Source: Agrococcus lahaulensis DSM 17612 | GTDB lineage: Bacteria; Actinomycetota; Actinomycetes; Actinomycetales; Microbacteriaceae | Direction: 5' to 3' | Assembly: GCF_000425105.1 (NCBI RefSeq) | Contig: NZ_AULD01000006.1 | Span: forward strand, 558,001-622,000 | DNA length: 64,000 bases | Shown: positions 8,465 through 17,955 of the stretch, one piece after another | How positions within the stretch are numbered: the first letter of the stretch is position 1 | Layout of the letters: each line of letters begins with the position of its first letter | Program-made: the position numbers and the translations under genes | The notes under the pieces: model-generated | Database searches by the model: none | The model's input: only the letters and a program-made list of their open reading frames with translations | What the model was told of the DNA's origin: nothing

Positions 8465-9681
8465 GAAGCGGCCCGGTCCGACGTCAGGCCGGTGGAGAAG
8501 TCGACGAAGGCCGACTCGATCGCGAGCATCCCGCCGTAGGTCTCGGCGGCTCGGCGCATCGCGAACTTCGAGATCGCCTGCACGCTGTCCGCCGGCTCCG
8601 GCTCGTCGATGCCGCGCACCTCCACGCCGATCTCGTACTCCGCCGGCTGCAGCGGGAGGCCTGCGATCGCGATGTCGACGGTCCCCGAGCCCGGCTCGAG
8701 CCGGGTCGGCAGGAACCCGCGGTCCTGCGCGATGATCGCCCACATCCGCTGGCCGTGCATCGTGTTGATGGTGGCGGAGAAGTTCGGCGATTCGAAGCCG
8801 CGAGGCGCGTCGTAGTGCATCCGGAGCGTCACCGGCTGGTCGGGCCGGATCTCGGTCACCTCGCGGCCGTCCTCATCGAGCAGCGCCGCCTTCGTGAACC
8901 TCACCTCGCCGGTGCCGTGGCGCTTGCCGCCACCCTCGACGCCGTGGACGTGATGGTTGTCATCCGCGTACTTGTCGACGATCGTGGATGCCCGGCCGAC
9001 GGCCTGGAGCTCGCCGTGGTCGAGCCACGCCGCCCGGTCGCAGAAGGTGCGCATAGTGCCGAGATCGTGCGAGACGACGACGACCGTCTTGCCATCGCGC
9101 TTCAGCGCTGCGAACTTCTCCTGGCACTTCGCCTGGAACTCCATGTCCCCGACCGCCAGCACCTCATCGACGAGCAGCAGGTCGGGTTCGGTGTGGATCG
9201 AGACCGAGAAGCCCAGGCGCACGTACATGCCGGACGAGTAGTTCTTCACCGGGTGGTCGATGAAGCGCTCGACGCCCGAGAAGTCGACGATCGCGTCGAG
9301 CTTCCTGTCGACCTCCTGCTTCGTCATCCCCAGGATCGCGCCGTTGAGGTAGATGTTCTCGCGTCCCGACAGCTCGGGGTGGAACCCGGAGCCCACCTCG
9401 AGCATCGCCGCCACCCGGCCGCGCGTCGTGATGGAGCCCGTGTTGGGCGTGAGGATGCCGGCGATGCACTTCAGGAGCGTCGACTTGCCCGATCCGTTCC
9501 GGCCCAGCAGGCCGAACGTCTGACCCTCCGCGATGTCGAGGTCCACGCCCTTCAGCGCCCAGAACTCCTCGTACTTCGCACGCCCTCGCTTGAGGACGGT
9601 CGCCTTGAGCGACTGGTTGCGGTCGTGGTAGACGCGGAAGGTCTTCGAGACGTCGCGTACGGACACGGCGTTGGCCGGCAT
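8461..9681 (-). CDS. wzt: Polysaccharide ABC exporter ATPase (Wzt type)
   Basis: The 406-residue protein has a full ABC ATPase domain: Walker A GRNGSGKST (60-68), the signature YSSGMYVRLGFS (148-159), Walker B LLLVDEV (168-174) and the H-loop SHD (204-206). Residues from about 250 form a beta-rich C-terminal domain like the carbohydrate-binding domain of Wzt proteins that recognise the modified end of an exported glycan. With the permease immediately upstream it makes a Wzm/Wzt (TagGH-like) exporter for lipid-linked polysaccharide. The presence of the C-terminal domain suggests recognition of a capped chain rather than simple teichoic acid export. Confidence 0.92.
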   Translation of the reverse strand: MPANAVSVRDVSKTFRVYHDRNQSLKATVLKRGRAKYEEFWALKGVDLDIAEGQTFGLLGRNGSGKSTLLKCIAGILTPNTGSITTRGRVAAMLEVGSGFHPELSGRENIYLNGAILGMTKQEVDRKLDAIVDFSGVERFIDHPVKNYSSGMYVRLGFSVSIHTEPDLLLVDEVLAVGDMEFQAKCQEKFAALKRDGKTVVVVSHDLGTMRTFCDRAAWLDHGELQAVGRASTIVDKYADDNHHVHGVEGGGKRHGTGEVRFTKAALLDEDGREVTEIRPDQPVTLRMHYDAPRGFESPNFSATINTMHGQRMWAIIAQDRGFLPTRLEPGSGTVDIAIAGLPLQPAEYEIGVEVRGIDEPEPADSVQAISKFAMRRAAETYGGMLAIESAFVDFSTGLTSDRAAS

Positions 9682-10539
9682 TCAGAGCTCCTCGACGATG
9701 TTGCGTGAGAACCGACGGAAGACGAGCCCACCGACGACCAGGGCAGCGACCGCCCACAGGGACACCACGAGCCAATCGCCCATGGACGGCGCCGCGAAGT
9801 CGTACAGCACGTTCCTGTACATCGACAGCAGCACCTGCGCGGGGTTGTACTCGAAGACCGCCAGGAGCGGCACAGGCATGCCGAGCACCGTCACTCCCTG
9901 CGCGTCGAGCTCCGCTTGCTTGCTCGCGACGAGCGACACCGGGAACACCACGCCGGAGGCGTACATCCAGACCTGCACGACGATGCTCCACAGGTGCTCG
10001 ATGTCGCGGAAGTAGACCGTGGCGACCGAGAGCATCAGGCCGATGCCCAGGGTGAAGGCGGCGGTGACGAGCAGGAGCGGCAGCAGCAGGGGCAGCGTCA
10101 GGATGATCTGCCAGCCACCGACGAGCGCCATGACCACGCAGATCACGGCGAGCTCGATCAGGAAGGTGAAGACGAGTGCCAGCACCTTCGACAGCACGAG
10201 CACCCAGCGGGGCAGCGCGACCTTCTGCAGGAGCCCGGCGTTCGCCATGAGCGCGCCCATGCCGGCGCGGATGGAGCCTGAGATGAAGCCCCACACGATG
10301 ACGCCGATGCCGATCCAGATCGGGAAGGAGTGCACACCGGAGTTGATGCCCGGCTCCGCCTGCATCCCGAAGATGAGGCCGAACACGATGGAGAACACCG
10401 CGATCTGCGCGAGCGGGTTCACGAGCGACCACACCCGACCGAGCACGGTGCGCTTGTACTCGCTCCGCACCTCGCGCAGCGTGAGGTTCTTCAGCAGGTT
10501 GATCGTCACCCGGGCTGTCGGGGGTGTCGAGACGGTCAT
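9682..10539 (-). CDS. wzm: Polysaccharide ABC exporter permease (Wzm type)
   Basis: This 285-residue protein is an ABC-2 type permease with about six membrane helices and an N-terminal amphipathic stretch, KNLTLREVRSEYKRTVLGR, typical of Wzm/TagG/RfbA permeases. It starts one base after the stop of rgpF and its stop abuts the start of wzt, so the three are tightly coupled. It forms the channel through which the lipid-linked glycan leaves the cytoplasm. Confidence 0.92.
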   Translation of the reverse strand: MTVSTPPTARVTINLLKNLTLREVRSEYKRTVLGRVWSLVNPLAQIAVFSIVFGLIFGMQAEPGINSGVHSFPIWIGIGVIVWGFISGSIRAGMGALMANAGLLQKVALPRWVLVLSKVLALVFTFLIELAVICVVMALVGGWQIILTLPLLLPLLLVTAAFTLGIGLMLSVATVYFRDIEHLWSIVVQVWMYASGVVFPVSLVASKQAELDAQGVTVLGMPVPLLAVFEYNPAQVLLSMYRNVLYDFAAPSMGDWLVVSLWAVAALVVGGLVFRRFSRNIVEEL

Positions 10540-10540
10540 C

Positions 10541-12418
10541 TCAGGCTCCCCGGCCGATCCGTCGCTGGGACACCCGTCGCCGCGCGTCCCTCACCGAGTT
10601 CAGGACCCGGAAGGCGATGATCGCCGTGGTGTGGTTGCGCCCCACCACGCGACGGCCGAGCAGGCGGGCGCGCATGAGCACCGAGCGCGGAGCGGCGAGC
10701 GTGCCGCCGATCGCCCGCGCATAGCGCAGCTGGTCGGGGAGCTCGCCGGGCAGCGACGCGAGCGCCTCCTGCAGCTTGTACTCGAGCGCCGTGTGCGATG
10801 ACGCGGCCAGGGAGGTGTTCAGCACGGTCCGCACGTGATAGCCCTCATCGATCGCGGCGTAGGCGAACAGTCGCTCGAGCACATGCGTGAGCGCACCGTC
10901 GGCGTACTCCCCCTCGTCGGGGAAGTCTTCCCAGCGCCACGGCGCGGCCGCGAGCTTGCGGAGCGCTTCGGGACGCGCGAAGAACATCGATCCGTAGGGG
11001 GCGACGGGGCTCAGGTCGTCGAACGGCACGGCGATGCCGAGCGACTCCGCGAGCTCCTCCGCCGGCTCTCGATTGCTGAGCCACGCCCTGCCGAGCGTGG
11101 GGTAGCCGATGTGGATCATCGCGGGGAACACCATGCCGAGCGACGGATGCTGCGCGAACAGACGCAGCAGGTTCGCCGCGTACCCGGGACTGCTGAACAG
11201 GTTGCCGAACAGGTGATCCCGGAAGATGCGTGCCTGGTTGAAGTGCGCCTGCGGCGACTTCTTCGTGTGGACCTTCACGATCACGTCGAACCGATCCGAC
11301 CGCAGCACATCGCCGCACCCGAGCAGGAAGGCCGAGATGTCGCGCCCGCGATTCGACTCGACGACCCTCACCTCGTCGCCGGTACGGCCGCGCGTCGCGA
11401 GCACCGCCTTGATCGCCTCGGCCTTCTCCCGAGTCGGCGTGGTCGCGATCAGGGTGTAGTCGACGGGGAGGCGGTCCGCCAGGTCGAGGAGCTCGGCCGT
11501 CATGTCCTCGTAGAAGATGTGCGCCAGCACGCCGACCCTGATGCCCGTCAGCGCCGCTCCGCCTGCGTCCACGTCGGGCAGGATCTCGAGCATGCCCGCG
11601 TTCGACTGCACGTCTCGAGGCCGCGCCACGCGCGCGAGATCCTGCCAGACGAGCTCCATCGGGTAGCCGGAGCGCTCCATGCGCTCCCTCACGCCCCGCC
11701 CGATCAGCGCGTGCTGCTCGAAGTGGATCGGGTCGTGGAAGAACAGCCTCCGCTTCACGATCGGGCACCCGGCGTCGAGCAGCAGGTCGGGTGCCTCCAT
11801 CGTCGCGTTCTCCACCGGGAACGTCGAAGCGGGGAACACCGCCTGCGACCGGAAGCCGGCTGCCTCGAAGTACTCCGTGAAGCGGGTCTCGTTGTGGATC
11901 ACCGCGTCGTCGTACCCGCGGATCTCCGGCATGTCCGTCCAGTAGTCGTCCCACGCCTTCGACGCCAGCATCCGCTGCCGCACCCCGATCCAGTACGACT
12001 GGATGTGTCGCGGCATGACTCCGCTCCGGTGGTACGGGTGCGGGTCGACCTCCGGGTGCTCGGTGAGGCCCCAGAAGTCGATGTCCGGGTCGGCGACCGC
12101 GTCGAAGGATGGCGCGAAGTCGTGCACCGGCGCGTAGAACGTGGTGTTCAGGAGCAGCAGCTCGTCGAACTCGCCGGTGCGGTCCCGCTCGGCCCAGATC
12201 CCGTCGCGATAGGCGTAGACGTCGTACCCCGAGTTGTCCCGCACCAGCACGCGGTCGGCGATCCGCGCCGCGGTCTCGGACGCTGCAGGCGAGAGCTCGC
12301 CGTTGGACACCAGCACGACGCGCTCCACGAATGGCCGCAGCGCGTCGACGAAGTGCTCGACGTAGCCGCCGAGCTCGCCGTCCTTGTCGTAGTGGGCGAT
12401 GATCGCCAGTCGACGCAC
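10541..12418 (-). CDS. Rhamnan synthesis RgpF-family glycosyltransferase
   Basis: The 625-residue protein has two related halves. The first opens with RLAIIAHYDKDGELGGYVEH, followed by DNSGYDVYAYRDGIW and FYAPVHDFAPSF; the second opens with RVGVLAHIFYEDMTAELLD and carries ESNRGRDISAFLLGCGDVL and VKVHTKKSPQ. These are hallmarks of the RgpF family, glycosyltransferases that build or modify rhamnose polysaccharides in streptococci and others. GTG 12418 is preceded by GGGAG eight bases upstream. It heads the export operon, which points to a rhamnose-containing glycan; this agrees with rmlA next door. The exact linkage made is unknown. Confidence 0.85.
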   Translation of the reverse strand: MRRLAIIAHYDKDGELGGYVEHFVDALRPFVERVVLVSNGELSPAASETAARIADRVLVRDNSGYDVYAYRDGIWAERDRTGEFDELLLLNTTFYAPVHDFAPSFDAVADPDIDFWGLTEHPEVDPHPYHRSGVMPRHIQSYWIGVRQRMLASKAWDDYWTDMPEIRGYDDAVIHNETRFTEYFEAAGFRSQAVFPASTFPVENATMEAPDLLLDAGCPIVKRRLFFHDPIHFEQHALIGRGVRERMERSGYPMELVWQDLARVARPRDVQSNAGMLEILPDVDAGGAALTGIRVGVLAHIFYEDMTAELLDLADRLPVDYTLIATTPTREKAEAIKAVLATRGRTGDEVRVVESNRGRDISAFLLGCGDVLRSDRFDVIVKVHTKKSPQAHFNQARIFRDHLFGNLFSSPGYAANLLRLFAQHPSLGMVFPAMIHIGYPTLGRAWLSNREPAEELAESLGIAVPFDDLSPVAPYGSMFFARPEALRKLAAAPWRWEDFPDEGEYADGALTHVLERLFAYAAIDEGYHVRTVLNTSLAASSHTALEYKLQEALASLPGELPDQLRYARAIGGTLAAPRSVLMRARLLGRRVVGRNHTTAIIAFRVLNSVRDARRRVSQRRIGRGA

Positions 12419-12455
12419 GATGCGCGCTCCCTCTCCGCGGATCGGCTCGACCCGC

Positions 12456-12469
12456 AGCGCAACAGTCTA
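12456..12469 (-). promoter_or_regulatory. -10 region of the rgpF-wzm-wzt operon
   Basis: TAGACT on the minus strand (12464-12469) is followed by an untranslated leader of about 40 bases that ends in GGGAG and the GTG of rgpF. This differs from the leaderless promoters elsewhere in the window. Confidence 0.45.
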
Positions 12470-12545
12470 CCGGGGGCGTCCGCCGGGCCATGGGAGCGCC
12501 GACCTCGAGCGACGGAGCCTGGTCCCGCTCGCGGCGCCGCGGACC

Positions 12546-13412
12546 TCAGCGCCTCGAAGGGAGCGTCTGCAGGTAGCGGCCGTAGCCGCTCTTCACGAGC
12601 GGTGCTGCGAGCGCCGCGAGCTGCTCGTCGTCGATCCAGCCTGCTCGCCAGGCGATCTCCTCGATGCAGCCGATCTTGAAGCCCTGCCGGTCCTCGATCA
12701 CCCGCACGTACTCGCTCGCCTGCATCATCGACTCGAAGGTGCCGGTGTCGAGCCAGGCGACCCCCCGGTCGAGCACCTGCACCTGCAGCTTCCCCGCCTC
12801 GAGGTAGCGCTCGTTCACCGTCGAGATCTCGAGCTCGCCGCGCGCCGACGGCTCGATCGACTTCGCGATGTCGATGACGTCGTTGTCGTAGAAGTAGAGT
12901 CCCGGCACGGCGTAGTTGCTCTTGGGCGCCTTCGGCTTCTCCTCGATCGACAGCGCGCGCATGTCGGCGTCGAACTCCACGACGCCGTAGGCGCTCGGAT
13001 CGGCGACCTGGTAGGCGAAGATGAGCCCGCCGTCGATCTCGCTGTGGGCGCGCAGGCTCGACCCGAGGCCCGTACCGTGGAAGATGTTGTCCCCGAGCAC
13101 GAGCGCCACCGACTCGTCACCGATGAACTCCTCGCCGATGATGAACGCCTGCGCGAGCCCGTCGGGCGAGGGCTGCACCGCGTACCGGATGTCCATGCCG
13201 AGATCCGAGCCGTCGCCGAGCAGCGCGCGGAACTGCTCGTTGTACTCCGGCGTGGTGATGACGAGCACTTCTCGGATGTCAGCCATCATCAGCGTCGACA
13301 GCGGGTAGTAGACCATCGGCTTGTCGTAGATCGGCATCAGCTGCTTGGAGATGCCCTTCGTGATCGGCCACAGCCGCGTCCCGCTGCCGCCCGCAAGGAT
13401 GATTCCGCGCAT
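12546..13412 (-). CDS. rmlA: Glucose-1-phosphate thymidylyltransferase
   Basis: This 288-residue enzyme makes dTDP-glucose from dTTP and glucose 1-phosphate, the first step to dTDP-L-rhamnose. The N-terminal nucleotide-binding motif [20 protein letters not shown] (7-26) is complete, followed by [24 protein letters not shown] and [19 protein letters not shown]. Length is normal for RmlA. It is a monocistronic gene between rgpF and a divergent glycosyltransferase; rmlB, rmlC and rmlD are not in the window. A TAGACT box about 43 bases upstream on the minus strand is the likely promoter. Confidence 0.95.
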   Translation of the reverse strand: MRGIILAGGSGTRLWPITKGISKQLMPIYDKPMVYYPLSTLMMADIREVLVITTPEYNEQFRALLGDGSDLGMDIRYAVQPSPDGLAQAFIIGEEFIGDESVALVLGDNIFHGTGLGSSLRAHSEIDGGLIFAYQVADPSAYGVVEFDADMRALSIEEKPKAPKSNYAVPGLYFYDNDVIDIAKSIEPSARGELEISTVNERYLEAGKLQVQVLDRGVAWLDTGTFESMMQASEYVRVIEDRQGFKIGCIEEIAWRAGWIDDEQLAALAAPLVKSGYGRYLQTLPSRR

Positions 13413-13556
13413 GCTCGATGCCGCCTTCTGTAGTCGCTGGCTCGGTCGGGGGCCAGTCTAGGCGGCGGCGCCCCTCGGGACGCCGGCTGGGCTCCGGGTA
13501 GGCTCGGTGGCTGGCGCGACGGCCGTGCCGTCACCGGCGCGAGGGGGAGGCAGCAC
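13413..13556. promoter_or_regulatory. Divergent promoter region, rmlA / glycosyltransferase
   Basis: The 144-base gap has TAGACT on the minus strand at 13455-13460, pointing to rmlA, and TAGGCT on the plus strand at 13499-13504, pointing to the transferase. The plus-strand leader carries a strong GAGGGGGAGG just before the TTG start at 13557. No other structure was seen. Confidence 0.45.
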
Positions 13557-14498
13557 TTGATCGAGCATGGGCGTGCTGCGGCCGAACCGCTCGTCACCGT
13601 GCTGATGACGACGCACAACGGCGCGGCATACGTCGGTGAGCAGACTCGCTCGATCCTGGATCAGGAGGATGTCCAGGTCCGACTGATCGTCTCCGACGAC
13701 GCGTCCGCGGACGACACCCCTGCGCTCCTCGCGGACATCGCGGCCGACGACCGGGTCGTGCTCCTTCCGCCCGACCGCTTCGGCTCGCCGCAGGCCAACT
13801 TCCTCCGCCTGATCCGAGATGCGGATGTCACCGGGGCGTCGGCGGTGGCGCTCGCCGATCAGGACGACATCTGGGCGCTCGACAAGCTCGCGAGGCAGGT
13901 CAAGCAGCTCGAGCGCCTCGGCGTGGACGCGGTCTCCTCGAACGTCACGGCGTTCTGGGAGACCGGCGACTCGCGGCGGACGAAGCTCATAGACAAGGCA
14001 CAGCCGCAGGTCGAGTTCGATTTCCTGCTGGAGTCGGCGGGTCCAGGCTGCACCTTCGTGCTCTCGACCGATGCGTTCCTGCGGGTTCGTGCGGCGCTCG
14101 AGCACGTCGTCGATGACGGCGCCGTGCCCCACGACTGGCTCATCTACGCGATCGTGCGCGCGACGGGCGGGCGCTGGCACATCGACCCCCGCTCGACCCT
14201 GCAGTATCGCCAGCACGGCGGCAACGCGACCGGGGCGAATGCCGGGCTGCAGCAGGCGCGCGCTCGGCTGCGGCAGCTCGCCTCCGGCGAGTACCGCGCG
14301 CGCTGCGCCGCCGTAGCACGCCTGTGCGTCGCCCTCGCGCCCCCCGAGCTGCGGCTCTCGCTCGAGCGGCTCGCACCGCTGTTCGACTCCGAGCGCCTCG
14401 GCTCCCGCATGGCGCTGTGGCGCCTGGCGCCGAAGCTCCGACGAGATCCCGCCGAGCGGCGCTTCTTCCGCGCTCTGCTCCTGCTCGGCATCTGGTAG
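13557..14498 (+). CDS. Family 2 glycosyltransferase, rhamnosyltransferase-like
   Basis: The 313-residue protein starts at TTG (13557), chosen because GGAGG lies six bases upstream and no later start keeps the beta-strand VTVLMTTHNG. It shows DDASADDTP near residue 42, ALADQDDIWALDKL near 100, and YRQHGGNATG near 220. This combination is typical of GT2 rhamnosyltransferases of O-antigen and rhamnan clusters. The transferase at 15608-16567 has the same motif set, so the two are paralogues. It is followed by a GT4 gene 12 bases downstream. Confidence 0.85.
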   Translation: MIEHGRAAAEPLVTVLMTTHNGAAYVGEQTRSILDQEDVQVRLIVSDDASADDTPALLADIAADDRVVLLPPDRFGSPQANFLRLIRDADVTGASAVALADQDDIWALDKLARQVKQLERLGVDAVSSNVTAFWETGDSRRTKLIDKAQPQVEFDFLLESAGPGCTFVLSTDAFLRVRAALEHVVDDGAVPHDWLIYAIVRATGGRWHIDPRSTLQYRQHGGNATGANAGLQQARARLRQLASGEYRARCAAVARLCVALAPPELRLSLERLAPLFDSERLGSRMALWRLAPKLRRDPAERRFFRALLLLGIW

Positions 14499-14510
14499 CG
14501 AGGTGTGGCG

Positions 14511-15611
14511 ATGAGCGATGGGCTGACGGTCGTGCTCGACGAGGTGGGCGAGCGCCATCCGACGATGGTGGGGAGGTACTCCGCCGAGCTGACGCGCGGC
14601 CTCATCGCGACGGCCCCCGATGGCTTCGGCGTCACGGCGATCTCCGCGAAGCTCAGCGACGGGCGCGCCGCGCGCGCCGACGCGCAGCTGCCCGGGCTCG
14701 CCGAGCTGCGCAGCACCGCGGTGCCCGCTCGCGAGCTGCGCGAGGCATGGCTGCACTCGCTCACGACGCTGCCAGTGCGCGGCCTCGTGCATGCGACGAG
14801 CCTCATGGCGCCGCTGCGACGGGACCCGTCGCCGGGCGACCAGGTCACCGTGACGCTGCACGGGCTGGAGCCGTTCTCGGACCGCTCGAAGCGCAAGCGG
14901 CAGTGGTTCGATCGCGCGCTGCGGCGAGCGCTGCAGCTCGCCGACGGGATCGTCGTCCCCTCGACCGCGATCGCCGAGGACCTCGCGCTCCTCGGCGACA
15001 CGGGCGACCGCGTGCGGGTGGTGCATCCCGCGCCGTCGTCGGCGCTCCTGCGCGCGGCGAGGTCGGAGGCGGCGCTGTCGCTGCCGGATGAGTTCGTGCT
15101 CGCGCTCACGAGCCCCGGCGCGCTCGGCCAGGCGCGTCGGCTCATCGAGACGCTCGCGAGCCCCAGGATGCCGGATGCGCGGGTCGTCGTCGCGGGACCG
15201 GTGCAGTGGGGCGAGACGCGGCTCGCCGGCCTCGCGGTCGAGGCGGGCATCCCGGCGGGCCGCCTCGTGATGCTCGGCCAGCTGGACGACGCCGAGCTCG
15301 CGCTCGCCCACCGCCGGGCGCTCGCGCACCTGCACGTCGCCGAGCAGGACGCGCTCGGCCTGTCGCTGCTCGACGCCGCGGCGCTCGGCACGCCGACGGT
15401 CCACCACGCCACCCGCTCGCTCGTCGAGATCGCCGGCGGTGCGAGCGTGGCCGTCGACGGCGGCCCGCACGAGCTCGCCGCTGCGCTCGCCGACCTGCTC
15501 GCCGACGACGACGAGCGCACCCGCCTGCGGCTGCTGGCGCAGGATCGGGCGCGCGCGTTCACGTGGGAGACAGCTGCCCGTCAGGTGTGGCAGCTGCACG
15601 CCGAGCTGTGA
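14511..15611 (+). CDS. GT-B (GT4-like) glycosyltransferase
   Basis: This 366-residue protein has the two-domain GT-B layout. The N-terminal half contains HPTMVGRYSAELTRG and VTVTLHGLEPFSDRSKRKR; the C-terminal half contains VVAGPVQWGETR, VMLGQLDDAELALAHRRA, HVAEQDALGLSLLDAAALGT and a closing helix, matching the donor-binding EX7E region of GT4 enzymes in degenerate form. ATG 14511 is preferred over GTG 14505 because GAGG at 14500-14503 is correctly spaced only for the ATG. It ends in a GTGA overlap with the next transferase. Donor and acceptor are unknown. Confidence 0.75.
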   Translation: MSDGLTVVLDEVGERHPTMVGRYSAELTRGLIATAPDGFGVTAISAKLSDGRAARADAQLPGLAELRSTAVPARELREAWLHSLTTLPVRGLVHATSLMAPLRRDPSPGDQVTVTLHGLEPFSDRSKRKRQWFDRALRRALQLADGIVVPSTAIAEDLALLGDTGDRVRVVHPAPSSALLRAARSEAALSLPDEFVLALTSPGALGQARRLIETLASPRMPDARVVVAGPVQWGETRLAGLAVEAGIPAGRLVMLGQLDDAELALAHRRALAHLHVAEQDALGLSLLDAAALGTPTVHHATRSLVEIAGGASVAVDGGPHELAAALADLLADDDERTRLRLLAQDRARAFTWETAARQVWQLHAEL

Positions 15612-16567
15612 GCACGCGCGTCAGCGTCGCCCTGTGCACCCACCAGGGCGAGCGGTGGATCGAGGAGCAGCTGCGCAGCATCCTCGCCCAGTCGCGGCCG
15701 GTGACCGAGATCGTCGTCGGCGACGATGCGTCGACCGACGGCACCCTCGACGTCGTGCGGCGCATGGCCTCCGAGACCGACGTGCCCGTCCGCATCCGTC
15801 GGCACGACGCACCGCTCGGCGTCGCCGGCAACTTCGCCGACGCGATCGCGGCGACGAGCGGCGACGTCGTCGCGCTGAGCGACCAGGACGACGTGTGGCA
15901 CCCGGACCGGCTCGAGCGCCTGCTGCCCCACCTCGAGGGCGTCGCGCTCGTGCACTCGAACGCGCGGCTCGTCGGACCGGACGGCGCGCCGCTCGGCTCG
16001 ACGCTCGAGGAGTCGCTCGAGATCTCCGCGTGGGAGCGCGCCGCGCTCGAGCAGGGCCGCGCGCTCGACGCGCTGCTGCGACGCAACCTCGTGACGGGCG
16101 CGACCGCGATCGTGCGGCGCGAGGCCGCCGTCGCGGCGCTCCCGGTGCCGTCCGCGTGGATCCACGACGAGTGGCTCGCGATGTGCGCCGCGCTCGGCGG
16201 CGGCGTCCGCTACGTGCCCGAGCCGACGATCGACTACCGCCAGCACGGCGGGAACGCGATCGGGGTGCAGCGGCTCAGCCTGGCCGGCAAGCTGCGGCGC
16301 GTGCTCGAGGCGGACTCGGGCAAGCACGCGCAGAAGGCCGCGCGGGCCGAGCAGCTCGCGACCGAGGCGGCGCGACGCGGCCTCGCGACCGGTGAGGCCC
16401 TCGAACGGCTCATCGAGAAGGCCCGCCATGAGCGCGCGCGGGCAGCACTGCCCGACGCCCGCGCGCTGCGCCTGCCCGGTGTGCTCCGCGGCATCGCGGC
16501 CGGGCGGTACCGGCGCTTCTCGCGCGGCGCCTACGACATCGCGCGCGATCTGCTCGAGCGCCACTGA
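15608..16567 (+). CDS. Family 2 glycosyltransferase, rhamnosyltransferase-like
   Basis: The 319-residue protein starts at a GTG inside the stop of the preceding gene. It has VALCTHQGERWIEEQLRSIL, GDDASTDGT, ALSDQDDVWHPDRLERLL and YRQHGGNAIG, the same order as the GT2 at 13557-14498. A charged helical C-terminus of about 90 residues follows the catalytic domain. With the two genes upstream it forms a three-gene glycosyltransferase operon that probably adds successive sugars of one repeat unit. It is convergent with the LCP gene, 11 bases apart. Confidence 0.85.
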   Translation: MSTRVSVALCTHQGERWIEEQLRSILAQSRPVTEIVVGDDASTDGTLDVVRRMASETDVPVRIRRHDAPLGVAGNFADAIAATSGDVVALSDQDDVWHPDRLERLLPHLEGVALVHSNARLVGPDGAPLGSTLEESLEISAWERAALEQGRALDALLRRNLVTGATAIVRREAAVAALPVPSAWIHDEWLAMCAALGGGVRYVPEPTIDYRQHGGNAIGVQRLSLAGKLRRVLEADSGKHAQKAARAEQLATEAARRGLATGEALERLIEKARHERARAALPDARALRLPGVLRGIAAGRYRRFSRGAYDIARDLLERH

Positions 16568-16578
16568 CACCCGACCGT

Positions 16579-17955
16579 CTACGGCTCGGGGGACTCGGCC
16601 GGTTCGCCGGTCGGCGGTGCGACCGCGTCGGCTTCGGCGAGCGCCGCCGCCACCATCGCGTGGATCGCGTCGTAGTCCGGGTCGCCCGTGTTCACCTGCG
16701 GCGGCACGAGCTCGAGGTTCGTGATCGGCAGTCGACGCGTCTCGAGGGCGAGCTCGGAGAGGCCGCCGATCATCGCCTGCGGGATGTCGGTCTGCACCAT
16801 GTCCTGGCCCGCGGCCGAGAGCTCGGTGTACTTCGTCAGCAGCGTCTGCGGCGTGAACTCGCGGATGAGCGCCTCCTGCACCTGCCGCTGCCGCTCCATG
16901 CGCGCGTAGTCGGAGGTCCCGGCGCGGCTGCGCGCGTACCAGAGGGCGTGGTAGCCGTCCATGCGCTGCGTGCCCGGCTCGATCCACTCCTCGACGGGCC
17001 CGCCCTCGATCGCGATCGGAACGCGCTCCGTCACCTCGAGCTCGAGGCCGCCGAGCGCGTCGACAAGCTTCTCGAAGCCCGACATGTCGACGAGCACGAA
17101 GAACTGGATCTCGAGCCCGGTGACGCCCTCGACCGCATCGCGCGTGGCTTCGATCCCCGGCGTGGAGCCGTTCGCCTCGGCGTTCGGGTAGAGCTCGGGG
17201 TGGGCCTCGCCGTAGGTGTACGTGCCGTTCAGGTAGCAGTCGCTCGAGGAGCAGTCGAGCCCGTCCGGCCACGGGCCCCACATGGGCGAGCCCTCGGAGA
17301 ACGGGGCGTTCCGCAGGTTCCGCGGCACCCCGATCATCGTCGCCGCCCCGGTCTCGGCGTTGACGGTCACGACCGTCATCGAGTCGGCTCGCCGCCCCTC
17401 GCGGTCGTCGCCGGCGTCGCCGCCGAGCAGCAGGAACGTGTAGCGGCCGTCGACCGGCTCCACCACGGGGCGCGCGAAGTCGAAGAGGTTGCTGACGAGG
17501 TCCCGGGATGCGTCGACGACGCTCGCGCCGTAGCCCGCGAGCGCGGCGGGCGCGATGGTCGCGAGCAGCGCCACGGCCGCGATCGCGGCCCGTGCTCTCC
17601 CTCGGACCTTCCTGAGCCGCGTGAGGCGCAGCGTGTCGAGGCCGAGCACGAGCCACAGCACGGCATAGGCGATCAGGAGCACCTCGACGACGAGCAGGCC
17701 GATCGAGTTGCCGACGAGCGTCAGCAGCGCAGAGCGCGAGGCGAACCACAGGATGGCGCCGAGGGCGAGCAGGGCGACGAGCGCGAGCGTCGCAGCGATC
17801 CCGATGCGGCCGAGTCGCCGGTTGCCGGCGAGCACCTGGGCGCTGCCGGGGAGCGCGAAGCCGAGCAGCACGAGCCACCAGCCGCGTCGCTCCATGACCT
17901 CCGGGCGACGTGCGTCGGGCTCGCGGATCGAGGTGGCTGCCTGCAGCAGCGTCAT
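16579..17955 (-). CDS. LytR-CpsA-Psr (LCP) glycopolymer transferase
   Basis: The 458-residue protein has four hydrophobic segments (about 26-46, 51-71, 77-105 and 122-142) and then an extracellular LCP domain from about 172. That domain begins [14 protein letters not shown] and contains [12 protein letters not shown] (R189, D191), [28 protein letters not shown] and a proline-rich tail. LCP proteins move lipid-linked glycopolymers onto peptidoglycan; the arginines and aspartates listed bind the pyrophosphate and metal. The ATG overlaps the stop of purE (ATGA), so it is translated from the purE transcript. The multi-helix N-terminus is longer than the single helix of typical LCP proteins. Confidence 0.9.
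   Translation of the reverse strand: MTLLQAATSIREPDARRPEVMERRGWWLVLLGFALPGSAQVLAGNRRLGRIGIAATLALVALLALGAILWFASRSALLTLVGNSIGLLVVEVLLIAYAVLWLVLGLDTLRLTRLRKVRGRARAAIAAVALLATIAPAALAGYGASVVDASRDLVSNLFDFARPVVEPVDGRYTFLLLGGDAGDDREGRRADSMTVVTVNAETGAATMIGVPRNLRNAPFSEGSPMWGPWPDGLDCSSSDCYLNGTYTYGEAHPELYPNAEANGSTPGIEATRDAVEGVTGLEIQFFVLVDMSGFEKLVDALGGLELEVTERVPIAIEGGPVEEWIEPGTQRMDGYHALWYARSRAGTSDYARMERQRQVQEALIREFTPQTLLTKYTELSAAGQDMVQTDIPQAMIGGLSELALETRRLPITNLELVPPQVNTGDPDYDAIHAMVAAALAEADAVAPPTGEPAESPEP

Noticed and set aside
10835-12679. 614-codon plus-strand frame opposite rgpF
   Set aside because: The minus strand encodes both RgpF halves with their motifs; the plus frame is compositional shadow.
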